DNA of 64,000 nt, taken from JASHSH01 sp036490215 (GTDB lineage: Bacteria > Pseudomonadota > Alphaproteobacteria > Rhodospirillales > Magnetospirillaceae). The position numbers were made by a program, and so were the translations under genes. Shown in pieces: positions 32,479 to 39,964 of this stretch (position 1 is the first letter of the stretch; every line of letters begins with the position of its first letter). The stretch covers positions 6,308 through 70,307 of the forward strand of contig DASXEH010000042.1 of NCBI GenBank assembly GCA_036490215.1, given 5' to 3'. The notes below the pieces were generated by a model. The model saw only the letters and a program-made list of their open reading frames with translations. It had not been told where the DNA came from and made no database searches.

Positions 32479-33156
32479 ATGCGGGTTCTCGTCATCGATG
32501 ACGATCATGCGCTCGCCGCGCTCGTGGCCACCGATCTGCGCGCGGCCGGCTATACGGTCGACGCGGTCGATCTGGCGGAGAGCGGCTTTCACGCCGCGAT
32601 CGATATCGACTATTCCGCCATCATCATCGATCTGCGGCTGCCCGACGGCGACGGGATCGACCTGATCCGGGCGATGCGCGCAAGTGGCCTGAAGACCCCG
32701 ATTCTGGTGCTGACCGGCAAGCGCCGCGTGCCCGACCGCGTGGCCGGGCTCGAAGCCGGCGCCGACGATTATCTGATCAAACCCTTCGCAATGGCCGAGC
32801 TGCGCGCCCGCCTTGCCGCGCTGCGCCGCCGCCCCGAAGTGATTGCCCCACGCGCACCCAGTTTTGCCGATATCGAATTCGATCGCGACGGGATCGAAGC
32901 CACCGTGGCCGGCCAACCGATCGCGTTGTCGCGGCAGGAGACCCGCTTGCTGCGCCTCCTGGTCGAACGCGGCGGCCATATCCTCTCGAAGCGCCATATC
33001 GAAGAGACCCTGTACGGCTTCGGCGAGGAAGTCTCGTCGAACTCGGTCGAGGTCCATGTCCACAATCTGCGCCAGGCGCTGCGCCGCGCGGGCGCACAGG
33101 CCGCAATCGAGACCCAGCGCGGCGTCGGCTATCGGCTCGGGAAAAAGGCGTCGTGA
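32479..33156 (+). CDS. OmpR/PhoB-family two-component response regulator
   Basis: Transcription regulator of 225 aa. The receiver domain (1-120) has the acidic pair IDDD, phospho-acceptor Asp51 (IIIDLRLPDGDG), Thr in LVLTGKR and Lys in LIKPF. The winged-helix output domain (about 130-222) has LSRQETRLLRLLVERGGHILSKRHIEE and the recognition segment EEVSSNSVEVHVHNLRQALR. The GTGA at its end overlaps the start of the Hpt gene. Its cognate kinase is not adjacent on the same strand; the divergent symporter-kinase is the obvious candidate. Confidence 0.92.
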   Translation: MRVLVIDDDHALAALVATDLRAAGYTVDAVDLAESGFHAAIDIDYSAIIIDLRLPDGDGIDLIRAMRASGLKTPILVLTGKRRVPDRVAGLEAGADDYLIKPFAMAELRARLAALRRRPEVIAPRAPSFADIEFDRDGIEATVAGQPIALSRQETRLLRLLVERGGHILSKRHIEETLYGFGEEVSSNSVEVHVHNLRQALRRAGAQAAIETQRGVGYRLGKKAS

Positions 33157-33545
33157 GCCAATCCGGCGCGCGGCGGGGATCCTCTCGCTTGCGCTTCCTT
33201 GAATTGCCCGATGATCCCGATGCTGCGTTTCGCGTACGCGCGGCCGCTGACCGCACCGAACTCACGCGACTCGCGCAGTCCCTTCACGGCCGAAACACAA
33301 TTTCCCGTGACGATGACGTCCTCGCCACACTCGAAGAATTGGCCCATGGGCTCGCAGGCACCGGTGGCGTTTTCGGCTTCCCAGGTGTCAGCACCGCGGC
33401 GGAAAAGCTGGAGCGTTTGGCCGAACGCCAAATGCGCGCAAAAGCAGCCCCGTTGACGCCACAACAGGTCACGCGGCTCGCGTCCTCGGCAGCCGCTTTA
33501 ATCGAACAGCTCAATCGGGTCCCGCCGCCGAAAGACACCGCATGA
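33153..33545 (+). CDS. Histidine phosphotransfer (Hpt) domain protein
   Basis: A 130-aa mostly helical protein. The stretch EELAHGLAGTGGVFGFPGVSTAAEKLERL (about residues 61-89) fits the Hpt signature H-x-L-x-G...G...L...A..LE, with His65 as the expected phospho-acceptor. GTG start overlapping the OmpR-type gene (GTGA); its own stop overlaps the next start (ATGA). In this setting it may shuttle phosphate between the lone receiver and a regulator. It is short and divergent, so the assignment rests on one motif. Confidence 0.7.
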   Translation: MSQSGARRGSSRLRFLELPDDPDAAFRVRAAADRTELTRLAQSLHGRNTISRDDDVLATLEELAHGLAGTGGVFGFPGVSTAAEKLERLAERQMRAKAAPLTPQQVTRLASSAAALIEQLNRVPPPKDTA

Positions 33546-34255
33546 ACGGAGCGGCGGATCAATCGGCCCTTCGGCCGCCGCCACTCACGCATATGGTCCG
33601 CGACATCGCCGAGACCATCAATGCTCGGCTTTGGACGAAGTTGCCCGATCAGGCGGGCCTGCCGCGCGGCGATGGCCATGCAGTATTGGTCGCGCCAGGT
33701 GTTTGCACCGGCGATTTCGCCACCGCTTCGGTGCGTGGTTTCCTCACGCGGCTGGGCTATGCCGCGCATGGCTGGGGCCTCGGCCTCAACCTGGGCCCGA
33801 CGCGCCGCACGGTTCAAGGCATCGAGCGGCGGCTCTTTGCGTTGAACGAACAGTCGGGCCGTCCGGTCAGCCTGATCGGGGTCAGCCTCGGCGGGCTCTA
33901 TCTGCGCGAGCTGGCCAAGCGTCATCCCGACCGGGTGCGGCATCTGTTTCTGGTGTGCAGTCCGACGCGCTATCCGGTGGTCAGCCGCGTCGCCACGCTG
34001 CTCCTCGCTTTCGAAGGTTTCTACGATCCGCTCTACCCGCGTCGGCCGGAAGACCTCAACCCGCCGGCCGCCGTGCCCACCACCGCTTTCTTCACGCGGC
34101 GCGATGGCTTCCTCGCCTGGCAATGCTGCCTGGAGACCGGCCCTCTGGCCGAGAATATCGAGATCGACAGCGGGCATTGCGTCGCCCCAAGCCTGCCCCT
34201 CACCCTCCGCATCCTGGCGGCGCGATTGGCCGCTAAAGGCGATTTACATCAATAA
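33542..34255 (+). CDS. Alpha/beta-hydrolase (lipase/esterase-like)
   Basis: A 237-aa alpha/beta-hydrolase. The nucleophile elbow is VSLIGVSLGGLYLRELAKRHPDRV (Ser in GVSLGG, about residue 118). The conserved HGWGLGLN-type oxyanion region lies before it, and the final histidine is probably in IDSGHCVAP (about residue 215). The acid residue is likely in TAFFTRRDGFLAW. Such short hydrolases with a GWGLGxN motif often act on acyl esters or lipids. It is translationally coupled to the Hpt gene, an unusual partnership without obvious meaning. Confidence 0.78.
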   Translation: MNGAADQSALRPPPLTHMVRDIAETINARLWTKLPDQAGLPRGDGHAVLVAPGVCTGDFATASVRGFLTRLGYAAHGWGLGLNLGPTRRTVQGIERRLFALNEQSGRPVSLIGVSLGGLYLRELAKRHPDRVRHLFLVCSPTRYPVVSRVATLLLAFEGFYDPLYPRRPEDLNPPAAVPTTAFFTRRDGFLAWQCCLETGPLAENIEIDSGHCVAPSLPLTLRILAARLAAKGDLHQ

Positions 34256-34258
34256 AAT

Positions 34259-34283
34259 CAACTGCGTAAAAATATCGCAGTTG
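34259..34283. promoter_or_regulatory. Perfect inverted repeat between the hydrolase gene and bfd
   Basis: CAACTGCG-TAAAAATAT-CGCAGTTG: two perfect 8-base arms with a 9-base AT-rich loop, starting 4 bases after the hydrolase stop. It may be a weak terminator for the upstream operon (though no T-run follows) or an operator for bfd. Confidence 0.45.
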
Positions 34284-34290
34284 TGCAATT

Positions 34291-34309
34291 GACAATAATT
34301 CGCATTATC
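34291..34309. promoter_or_regulatory. Fur-box-like site upstream of bfd
   Basis: GACAATAATTCGCATTATC; its reverse complement matches the classical Fur box (GATAATGATAATCATTATC) at 15 of 19 positions. It lies 47 bases before the bfd start, where repression by iron-loaded Fur is expected for a gene that mobilises iron from bacterioferritin. Confidence 0.6.
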
Positions 34310-34355
34310 ACCAGATTCAATCTGTTGACGCTGGGGAGCGCATCGGAAGAGGGCC

Positions 34356-34568
34356 ATGTACGTCTGTATTTGCAATGGATACCGCGACGCCGAGATCCGT
34401 GAAGTGGCACGGTCTGGCGTTCAGTGCGCCCGCGACGCCTACTGCTCCCTAGGGTCGGGCCCGATCTGCGGCAAGTGCCTGGACTTCGCTCAGGCGTTGA
34501 TCGACGAGCAGCGTGCCGGGTGTGCGAACACTCCTGCTCCCACGCGCGAACTCCTGGCCGCCGAATAA
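34356..34568 (+). CDS. bfd: Bacterioferritin-associated ferredoxin
   Basis: A 70-aa [2Fe-2S] protein that delivers electrons to bacterioferritin haem so that stored iron is reduced and released. All four cluster ligands are visible with Bfd spacing: Cys4 and Cys6 (CIC), Cys38 and Cys41 (CGKC). It is usually made in iron starvation, which agrees with the Fur-like box upstream. It converges with bfr, with only 4 bases between stops. Confidence 0.93.
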   Translation: MYVCICNGYRDAEIREVARSGVQCARDAYCSLGSGPICGKCLDFAQALIDEQRAGCANTPAPTRELLAAE

Positions 34569-34572
34569 CGAT

Positions 34573-35064
34573 TCAGCTCTTCGAGTCGGACGCGGGCTCG
34601 CTCTGCAGCTGGACGTAATTCTGGATGCCCATCCGTTTGATCAGATCAAACTGGGTCTCCAGCCAGTCCACATGTTCTTCTTCGCTTTCGAGAATGTCTT
34701 CGAGCAATTCACGCGTGATGTAGTCGGCGATTTTCTCGCAATGGGCGATGCCGTCGCGCAGCACCGGCATGGCCGCTTTTTCCAGTTCGAGATCCGACTT
34801 CAGCATCTCAGACACGTCTTCGCCGATCATCAGCTTGCCGATGTCCTGAAGATTGGGCAGCCCCTCCAGAAAGAGGATGCGCTCGGTCAGCTTGTCGGCG
34901 TGCTTCATCTCGTCGATCGATTCTTCGTATTCGTACTTGGCGAGCTTGGCGATGCCCCAATGCCGGAACATCCGCGAATGGAGGAAGTACTGATTGATGG
35001 CGGTCAGCTCATTTTTCAGAGCCGCATTCAGGAACGAGATCGTCGTTTTGTCGCCTTGCATCAT
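34573..35064 (-). CDS. bfr: Bacterioferritin
   Basis: Iron-storage subunit, about 162 aa, which assembles into a 24-mer with haem between subunits. The E-x6-Y and D-E-M-K-H-A-D motifs (SIDEMKHAD) carry ferroxidase ligands, and the haem-ligand Met corresponds to Met52 of the E. coli protein. The di-iron site also needs EEEH near residues 127-130, which is visible (LESEEEHVDWLE). Start: ATG at 35064 or the adjacent ATG at 35061; a GAGGAG RBS lies upstream. Its partner bfd is on the opposite strand, tail to tail. Confidence 0.94.
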   Translation of the reverse strand: MMQGDKTTISFLNAALKNELTAINQYFLHSRMFRHWGIAKLAKYEYEESIDEMKHADKLTERILFLEGLPNLQDIGKLMIGEDVSEMLKSDLELEKAAMPVLRDGIAHCEKIADYITRELLEDILESEEEHVDWLETQFDLIKRMGIQNYVQLQSEPASDSKS

Positions 35065-35151
35065 TCGTCTCCTCGCGCTCCGCCGCGTGACGCCAATATC
35101 TTATCCAATACAAAGCAGACATGAAGCGGTTTATCTTTTCTCCGACGCGAC

Positions 35152-35170
35152 CGATTCTGAGAATGAATCG
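35152..35170. promoter_or_regulatory. Inverted repeat upstream of bfr (candidate iron-responsive operator)
   Basis: CGATTC-TGAGAAT-GAATCG: perfect 6-base arms with 7 bases between, 88 bases upstream of the bfr start. The core ATTCTGAGAAT resembles iron-control (Irr/ICE-like) sites that contain TTCT-AGAA. The arms also contain two GANTC sites, which are CcrM methylation targets in many alphaproteobacteria. The regulator is not proven. Confidence 0.4.
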
Positions 35171-35221
35171 CGCCTTTCGATGCGAATCGACGCGTCACCT
35201 GATCGGCGGATCAATCAGCGT

Positions 35222-37276
35222 CTAGCCGACCGCCGCAGCCCCTGATCGCGCGCCGATCCCGTGGGCTTCCGCAGCATAATCTTGGACCGCGACCACAAGG
35301 TTGTGGACGGCGCGGCTCAGATCATCTGATCCGCCGATCTCGAACGACGCCATCGCTGACCTTTCGTCGCGCCCCAAAAATTCGCCATGCAAAAGTTTCG
35401 TCAACGCATCGTAGCGGCTCGCGCGGGCCTCATCGGGCCCGCCGGCCTCAAATTGCCGCGTGATCGCGGTGACGTTGGCGGCGCCACATATGACACGTAT
35501 CGCGATCAGTATGTCGCGGACACGATCAAGATGGGCCGCATGCGATCGCCCCTGGAGCAGCAGGCGTTGCCGGGCGATTTCCGCGCGCGTGCTCGTTACG
35601 CCGGCGTCCTGACGGAGTTGGTCAAGGTTGCGCGCCACACTCCCATCGGGACCGAGCACACGAGACGCCAAGGCCATGTTCGCCGTCAGCGCCGCCAAAA
35701 CAGCATCGGAAAGGACATCGCCCTCCTTGGCGGGCCACAGCAAAAAGCTTCCCGCTAAGCCGATACACGCGCCGATAACTTCGTTGATCGCTCGGGTGGA
35801 AATCAGATCGCTGGCGGGATGGATGAAGTCGGATACGAGTACGAACATCGGCGTCAGGAAGATCACGAACAGGGCGTAGTTGACCAGACGCAGCGCGATC
35901 ACCACAGCCGACAGCGGCGCGATGAAGAGCAGCATTTCGAATGGACCCGACAGGCGCGCAATCAGGATCGCCGTGAGCACACCGCCGACGATGCTGCCCA
36001 CAGCACGTTCGAACACGCGCAGCCACGTATTGGCGCCCAGGGGTTGCATGACCACAAGCACCGCGATCGTCCCCCAATAGGAGAACGTCACATCCAACCA
36101 GGCACCGATGCCATAGGAGATCGTGACGGCCACGGCCACCCTCAGAGCATGACGCCAGACGGGTGCCAAAGCTTTGAGGCTGAAGCGGCCCGCCACAGTT
36201 TTGCTGACGGTCTCCTCAGGTTCGGGCTCGTCCCAATGATGAGCCAGTGCGACCACCTCTTCCGCAGCGGCGGCGACCGCATGGGCAACGACACCTTGGT
36301 GGCCCAGCGCCTCATCCCGAAGCGCTGTCCCTTCCGCCACCAAAATCTCGGAGTCCGGCACCACTTTTTCAGACTGCTGGACCACCTGATGGAGGAGTCG
36401 GCGCAGCCCATCGACCAGAGGGCGTTCGACCGAAGCATCGAACGGATGCTCGGCCCTGGCGCGATGGTGGCCGAGAGCGACCAACACCGAGAAGATATGC
36501 CCCGCGAAGTCGATGCCGTGGCTGAAATGCGGACGGCCGGTGGCAAGGCGCGCGGCGGCCTCGCGGCCACGTTCGATCGCAAGGCGCACGGCGCGGCGAT
36601 GCCCGCCGTCGAAATCAACCCACCCGGCGCCACCGTGCTCGGCTTCCGCATCGAGTTGCTGCAGACGAATCGTCATATCGTGCAGCCTGACGAAGATCGC
36701 GATCAACGCACGGCGCGCCGGAAGCTGAGGGTCGGTGCGCCAGACATAAACGCAGAGCAGCGTCGCCCAGACCGCTCCGAGCAGAAAGCATCCGGCGAGT
36801 TCCAATGCCGAGGCCGCATCGCGCGGAGACGATACGCCGACCACGACGGCGATGGCAGCAATGAGGCCGATTTGCGAGGGCACCGGACCGAATGTCGGGC
36901 GATAGGAGCGGGCGAGACCGCAGAGCAGGACCAGGATGAAAAGGACGATGCCGCCGGCCACTGGTCCCCAGTGTGCCCCATAGGCGGAAATCGAAATGGC
37001 CAGCGTCGCGCCGACCGCGAACGTCGCCAGGGTTTTGAGACGCGGCCGGTCGGGGCCGCCGGGGTCGCAGAGACAGGTCCAGAATGCGGCCACGGCGCCA
37101 TAAGCCAAGTCCGGTATATGCAATTGAAGGTCGGCAATCAGCATGACGGCGATCGCCAGAGAAGCCCGCAGGCCTTCGACGATGCCAATCTGCTCGGCCG
37201 TAAAGGCAAAGACATGGCCTTCCGACCAGCGTGTCCGGCGATTGAAAGCCGACAGAAACTTCGTCGTTAACAGCAT
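35222..37276 (-). CDS. FUSC-family membrane transporter (aromatic acid exporter-like)
   Basis: A 684-aa protein with two groups of helices separated by a cytoplasmic segment, as in YccS/AaeB/FUSC proteins. Membrane block 1 covers about residues 30-185, with ADLQLHIPDLAYGAVAAFWTCLCDPGG near its start. The soluble middle covers about 190-370 and block 2 about 375-535 (LRVAVAVTISYGIGAWLDVTFSYWGTIAVLVVMQP, the family motif before the second block). The family exports aromatic or phenolic acids; the substrate here is unknown. GGGTGGG precedes the ATG. It is followed, on the minus strand, only by the intergenic region before bfr. Confidence 0.85.
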   Translation of the reverse strand: MLLTTKFLSAFNRRTRWSEGHVFAFTAEQIGIVEGLRASLAIAVMLIADLQLHIPDLAYGAVAAFWTCLCDPGGPDRPRLKTLATFAVGATLAISISAYGAHWGPVAGGIVLFILVLLCGLARSYRPTFGPVPSQIGLIAAIAVVVGVSSPRDAASALELAGCFLLGAVWATLLCVYVWRTDPQLPARRALIAIFVRLHDMTIRLQQLDAEAEHGGAGWVDFDGGHRRAVRLAIERGREAAARLATGRPHFSHGIDFAGHIFSVLVALGHHRARAEHPFDASVERPLVDGLRRLLHQVVQQSEKVVPDSEILVAEGTALRDEALGHQGVVAHAVAAAAEEVVALAHHWDEPEPEETVSKTVAGRFSLKALAPVWRHALRVAVAVTISYGIGAWLDVTFSYWGTIAVLVVMQPLGANTWLRVFERAVGSIVGGVLTAILIARLSGPFEMLLFIAPLSAVVIALRLVNYALFVIFLTPMFVLVSDFIHPASDLISTRAINEVIGACIGLAGSFLLWPAKEGDVLSDAVLAALTANMALASRVLGPDGSVARNLDQLRQDAGVTSTRAEIARQRLLLQGRSHAAHLDRVRDILIAIRVICGAANVTAITRQFEAGGPDEARASRYDALTKLLHGEFLGRDERSAMASFEIGGSDDLSRAVHNLVVAVQDYAAEAHGIGARSGAAAVG

Positions 37277-37436
37277 ATCCCACCCGATCAGTTGACCAAG
37301 TCTAACAAATCGGGAAGGCGTGGAAAGGCGAGAGCGATGAAATTGCCGTTGGCAGGCTTCAAACTGTATTTCCCCGAACGCGATCGCACTCAGCCGAAGC
37401 TGCGCCCCCCGATCGACTTTCTGCAGGAGCGGCGGA

Positions 37437-38489
37437 TCAAATCAGGGTCCGCAGTTCAGCAACCAGACGGCTACACTGATCCTCTGTTCCGATCGTGATG
37501 CGCAGGAAGTCCTCGATGCGAGGTTTCTTAAAATGACGCACGAGGATGCCGCGTTCGCGCAGTTGCGCCGCAAGGTCGCCGCCCTTGCGTTTCGGGTGAC
37601 GCGCGAAGACGAAGTTCGCCAGGGACGGCAGAACCTCGAAGCCCAATGCGGCGAGTTCGCGAACCAAAGCGTCGCGGCTCGTGATGATCCGGCCGCGTGT
37701 CTCTTGGAACCACGCATCATCGTTGATGGCCTCGACCGCGCCGGCTTGCGCGAGGCTGTCGAGAGGATAGGAGTTGAAGCTGTCCTTCACGCGTTCGAGC
37801 GCCTCGATCAAAGGCCGCTGGCCAATGGCAAAGCCCACGCGCAGCCCGGCCAGCGCCCGCGACTTGGAGAGCGTCTGGATGACGAGCAGATTGTCGTGGC
37901 GCGCGACGAGCGGGATCGCGCTCTCGGCGCCGAAATCGACATAGGCTTCGTCGATTACCACCAACTGGTCCCGATGCTCGGCCAACAGCGACTCGATGGC
38001 CGCACACGACAGTCCGATGCCGGTCGGGGCGTTCGGATTGGGAAGGATGATCGCGCTGCACGGCCGCCGATAATCGGCGATCTGTACGTTCATCCCGGCA
38101 TCGAGCGGAATCTCCTCGTAGCGGATTCCGTAGAGGCCGCAATAGACCGGATAGAAGCTGTAGGTGATGTCCGGGAACAGCAGCGGCCCGTCATGCTTCA
38201 ACAGGCCCAGGAAGGTGTGGGCCAAGACCTCGTCCGAGCCGTTGCCGACAAACACCTCGTCCGGCGCGACGTGAAACCGGGTCGCGATCGCTTCACGCAG
38301 ACGAGTGGCTTGCGGATCGGGGTAGAGGCGCAGCCGGTCCGTCGCGGCACCGATCGCTGCCAGGACACGCGGTGACGGCGCGTAGGGATTCTCATTGGTG
38401 TTGAGTTTGACGATACCGTCACGCTTCGGCTGCTCGCCAGGCACATAGGGCGACAGATCGTGAACGACGGAACTCCAGAAACGGGTCAT
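37437..38489 (-). CDS. hisC: Histidinol-phosphate aminotransferase
   Basis: PLP enzyme of histidine synthesis that converts imidazole-acetol phosphate and glutamate to histidinol phosphate, 350 aa. NTNENPYAPSPRV is the substrate-binding start of the family, FVGNGSDEVLAHTF and ILPNPNAPTGIGLS follow, VVIDEAYVDFG contacts PLP, and the Schiff-base lysine is in TLSKSRALAGLRVGFAIG. Closely related enzymes act on aromatic acids (HisC2), so a broader specificity is possible. It is on the same strand as tRNA-Phe upstream; hisG and hisD lie 3 kb away on the same strand. Confidence 0.9.
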   Translation of the reverse strand: MTRFWSSVVHDLSPYVPGEQPKRDGIVKLNTNENPYAPSPRVLAAIGAATDRLRLYPDPQATRLREAIATRFHVAPDEVFVGNGSDEVLAHTFLGLLKHDGPLLFPDITYSFYPVYCGLYGIRYEEIPLDAGMNVQIADYRRPCSAIILPNPNAPTGIGLSCAAIESLLAEHRDQLVVIDEAYVDFGAESAIPLVARHDNLLVIQTLSKSRALAGLRVGFAIGQRPLIEALERVKDSFNSYPLDSLAQAGAVEAINDDAWFQETRGRIITSRDALVRELAALGFEVLPSLANFVFARHPKRKGGDLAAQLRERGILVRHFKKPRIEDFLRITIGTEDQCSRLVAELRTLI

Positions 38490-38548
38490 GATTCACGCCC
38501 CACGCCTGTTCTAGCGCGCGCCAAATCCGCAGCGATTACGGGGGGTAG

Positions 38549-38624
38549 TGGTGCCCAGGGCCGGAATCGAACCAGCGACACCGTGATTTTCAGTCACGTG
38601 CTCTACCAACTGAGCTACCTGGGC
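38549..38624 (-). tRNA. tRNA-Phe (GAA)
   Basis: Complete cloverleaf of 76 bases on the minus strand with the CCA encoded. The acceptor stem GCCCAGG pairs with CCTGGGC, the anticodon loop CTGAAAA gives GAA, and the T-loop is GGTTCGATTCC. The anticodon arm GTGACTGAAAATCAC is perfect. There is no disruption or duplicated 3' end beside it, and no integrase gene nearby. Confidence 0.97.
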
Positions 38625-38711
38625 GCCGCGGCGAACGCCGTGCGAGAGGGCGCTTATAGACAATATCCTGGGACCTGTCCATAGGCCCTAAAGCATTGGA
38701 AAGGCTTGTTC

Positions 38712-38900
38712 TCAGGCCTTCCCGTCATCGTCGAACGGCTCGTCGGAGTTGGCCGGCCCGCCGTCGCCGGGCACCACATAGACCTCGCCCAGCCAGCGGG
38801 CCAGGTCGACCTGCTTGCATCGGGCCGAGCAGAAGGGACTATAGCGACTGTCCAAAGGCTTGCCGCAGATCGGACAGCCGTGCTTGGCATTGTCGTTCAT
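38712..38900 (-). CDS. yacG: DNA gyrase inhibitor / zinc ribbon protein YacG
   Basis: A 62-aa zinc-binding protein. The four ligands are Cys9, Cys12, Cys24 and Cys28 (CPIC ... FCSARCKQVDLARWLGEVYVVPG), followed by the acidic C-terminus usual in this family. In E. coli YacG binds GyrB and inhibits gyrase. It starts with ATGA overlapping the end of the RNase E/G gene, so it is the last coding gene of the maf-rng-yacG unit. tRNA-Phe lies 87 bases downstream on the same strand. Confidence 0.92.
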   Translation of the reverse strand: MNDNAKHGCPICGKPLDSRYSPFCSARCKQVDLARWLGEVYVVPGDGGPANSDEPFDDDGKA

Positions 38901-39964
38901 CGCGCCAATTCCTCGACCGCGAACATATCGATGTCGCGCCGTTCGACCAAGGTGAGCGGACGGCCCAAACGCCGCCCGGTTTCAGCCATAACAGCAGGAC
39001 GCGCCCGCAGTTCAGAAACGGCGCGTGGGGGCAACGCGAGAGCGAAAGCCGTGCCCGGCCGCGCCGCAGTCTCCTGCAACACGGCGCGCACACCGTCGAG
39101 CGCCAAAGTTAGCGGATTGGGCATCGCGGAGAGCGGCTCGAGCATGATCTCGGCCAGACTCGGCCCCGAACGGCGGCGCGTCATCTCGATCATGCCGAGC
39201 GGCGTATGGCCCGCTACCTGCGCCGGCGCAGGATCCTCGGCCACCGCGGCGCGCATCGCTTCGACCAGCTTCATCAGCTTGCGGCGATCGCGCGTGGGAA
39301 TGACGTCGATCAGGATATGCCCGGCGATGCCACGCAGCCGCAGATGCCGGGCGATGGCCGGGAGCGCGGCGGCATTCGCGGCGGCCGGCGCCTGCCCTGC
39401 GCCATCGATATCGATCACCGTAGCGGCTGCGGTCTCGGCGAAATCGAGCGCCACGCTGCTGGGCAGCACGACGCGACGCGCCAATGCCTCGTCCAGCGCA
39501 TCGGCCGCGCCCGAATCGATAAAGCAGTGGGGGTTGCAGGTGGCGTCGGGGAAGATGCTGCGCATCTCCGCAAGCGCGGCCCTGTCGTCCACCGTGACGT
39601 GAACGATGTCAGGATGCAGGACCAGGGCGCGCGCAACAGGCGCATGACGAATCGGCTTTGCTTCGGCCGGCGCAGCTTTGGCCTCGGCACCTTTACCCGG
39701 CCGCGCAGCGACCGCGATTTCGACCAGGGTCTTTGAACCGACGCTCAGGCCCGACGGTTTGGCGAGATAGGCCGGCAACGGTTCGCCGATTTCCACGAAG
39801 GCGGCATTGAGCGCCGGCATCATTTCGAGGACGCGGCCTTCGACGATATCGCCCGGCGCGACTGCGCCACGATCGACCATGAATTCGATCACTTGCCCGC
39901 CATCGAGCAGCGCGATTCGCGTCTCGCCCGGGCTGACCGAAACGACGGCTTCGTCAACCGCCAT
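38897..39964 (-). CDS. Short RNase E/G-family protein lacking the Zn-link
   Basis: RNase E/G-type ribonuclease of 355 aa, clearly shorter than E. coli RNase G. The magnesium-binding aspartates are present: one in VIDIDGAGQ and one in AGHILIDVIPTRDR. The catalytic-domain block LGMIEMTRRRSGPSLAEIM follows. The CPxCxG Zn-link that joins subunits in RNase E/G is absent (MLEPLSAMPNPL takes its place), and the N-terminal S1 part is reduced. The start at 39964 overlaps maf by 11 bases; an upstream start adds a non-conserved tail. It may act as a monomer or dimer with altered specificity. Confidence 0.8.
   Translation of the reverse strand: MAVDEAVVSVSPGETRIALLDGGQVIEFMVDRGAVAPGDIVEGRVLEMMPALNAAFVEIGEPLPAYLAKPSGLSVGSKTLVEIAVAARPGKGAEAKAAPAEAKPIRHAPVARALVLHPDIVHVTVDDRAALAEMRSIFPDATCNPHCFIDSGAADALDEALARRVVLPSSVALDFAETAAATVIDIDGAGQAPAAANAAALPAIARHLRLRGIAGHILIDVIPTRDRRKLMKLVEAMRAAVAEDPAPAQVAGHTPLGMIEMTRRRSGPSLAEIMLEPLSAMPNPLTLALDGVRAVLQETAARPGTAFALALPPRAVSELRARPAVMAETGRRLGRPLTLVERRDIDMFAVEELAR

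Noticed and set aside
35819..37270. Long plus-strand open frame opposite the FUSC gene
   Set aside because: Gln/Arg/His/Asp-rich shadow of the real gene with no recognisable domain; the FUSC frame has strong membrane and family motifs.
37292..37498. Short plus-strand frame between the FUSC gene and hisC
   Set aside because: It runs into the 3' end of hisC, has a weak start context and no recognisable motif; kept out of the gene list though a short start at 37337 cannot be fully excluded.
38549..38624. tRNA-Phe as an integration site
   Set aside because: No integrase, no direct repeat of the tRNA end and no foreign block beside it; the same is true for tRNA-Thr at 49259-49333.
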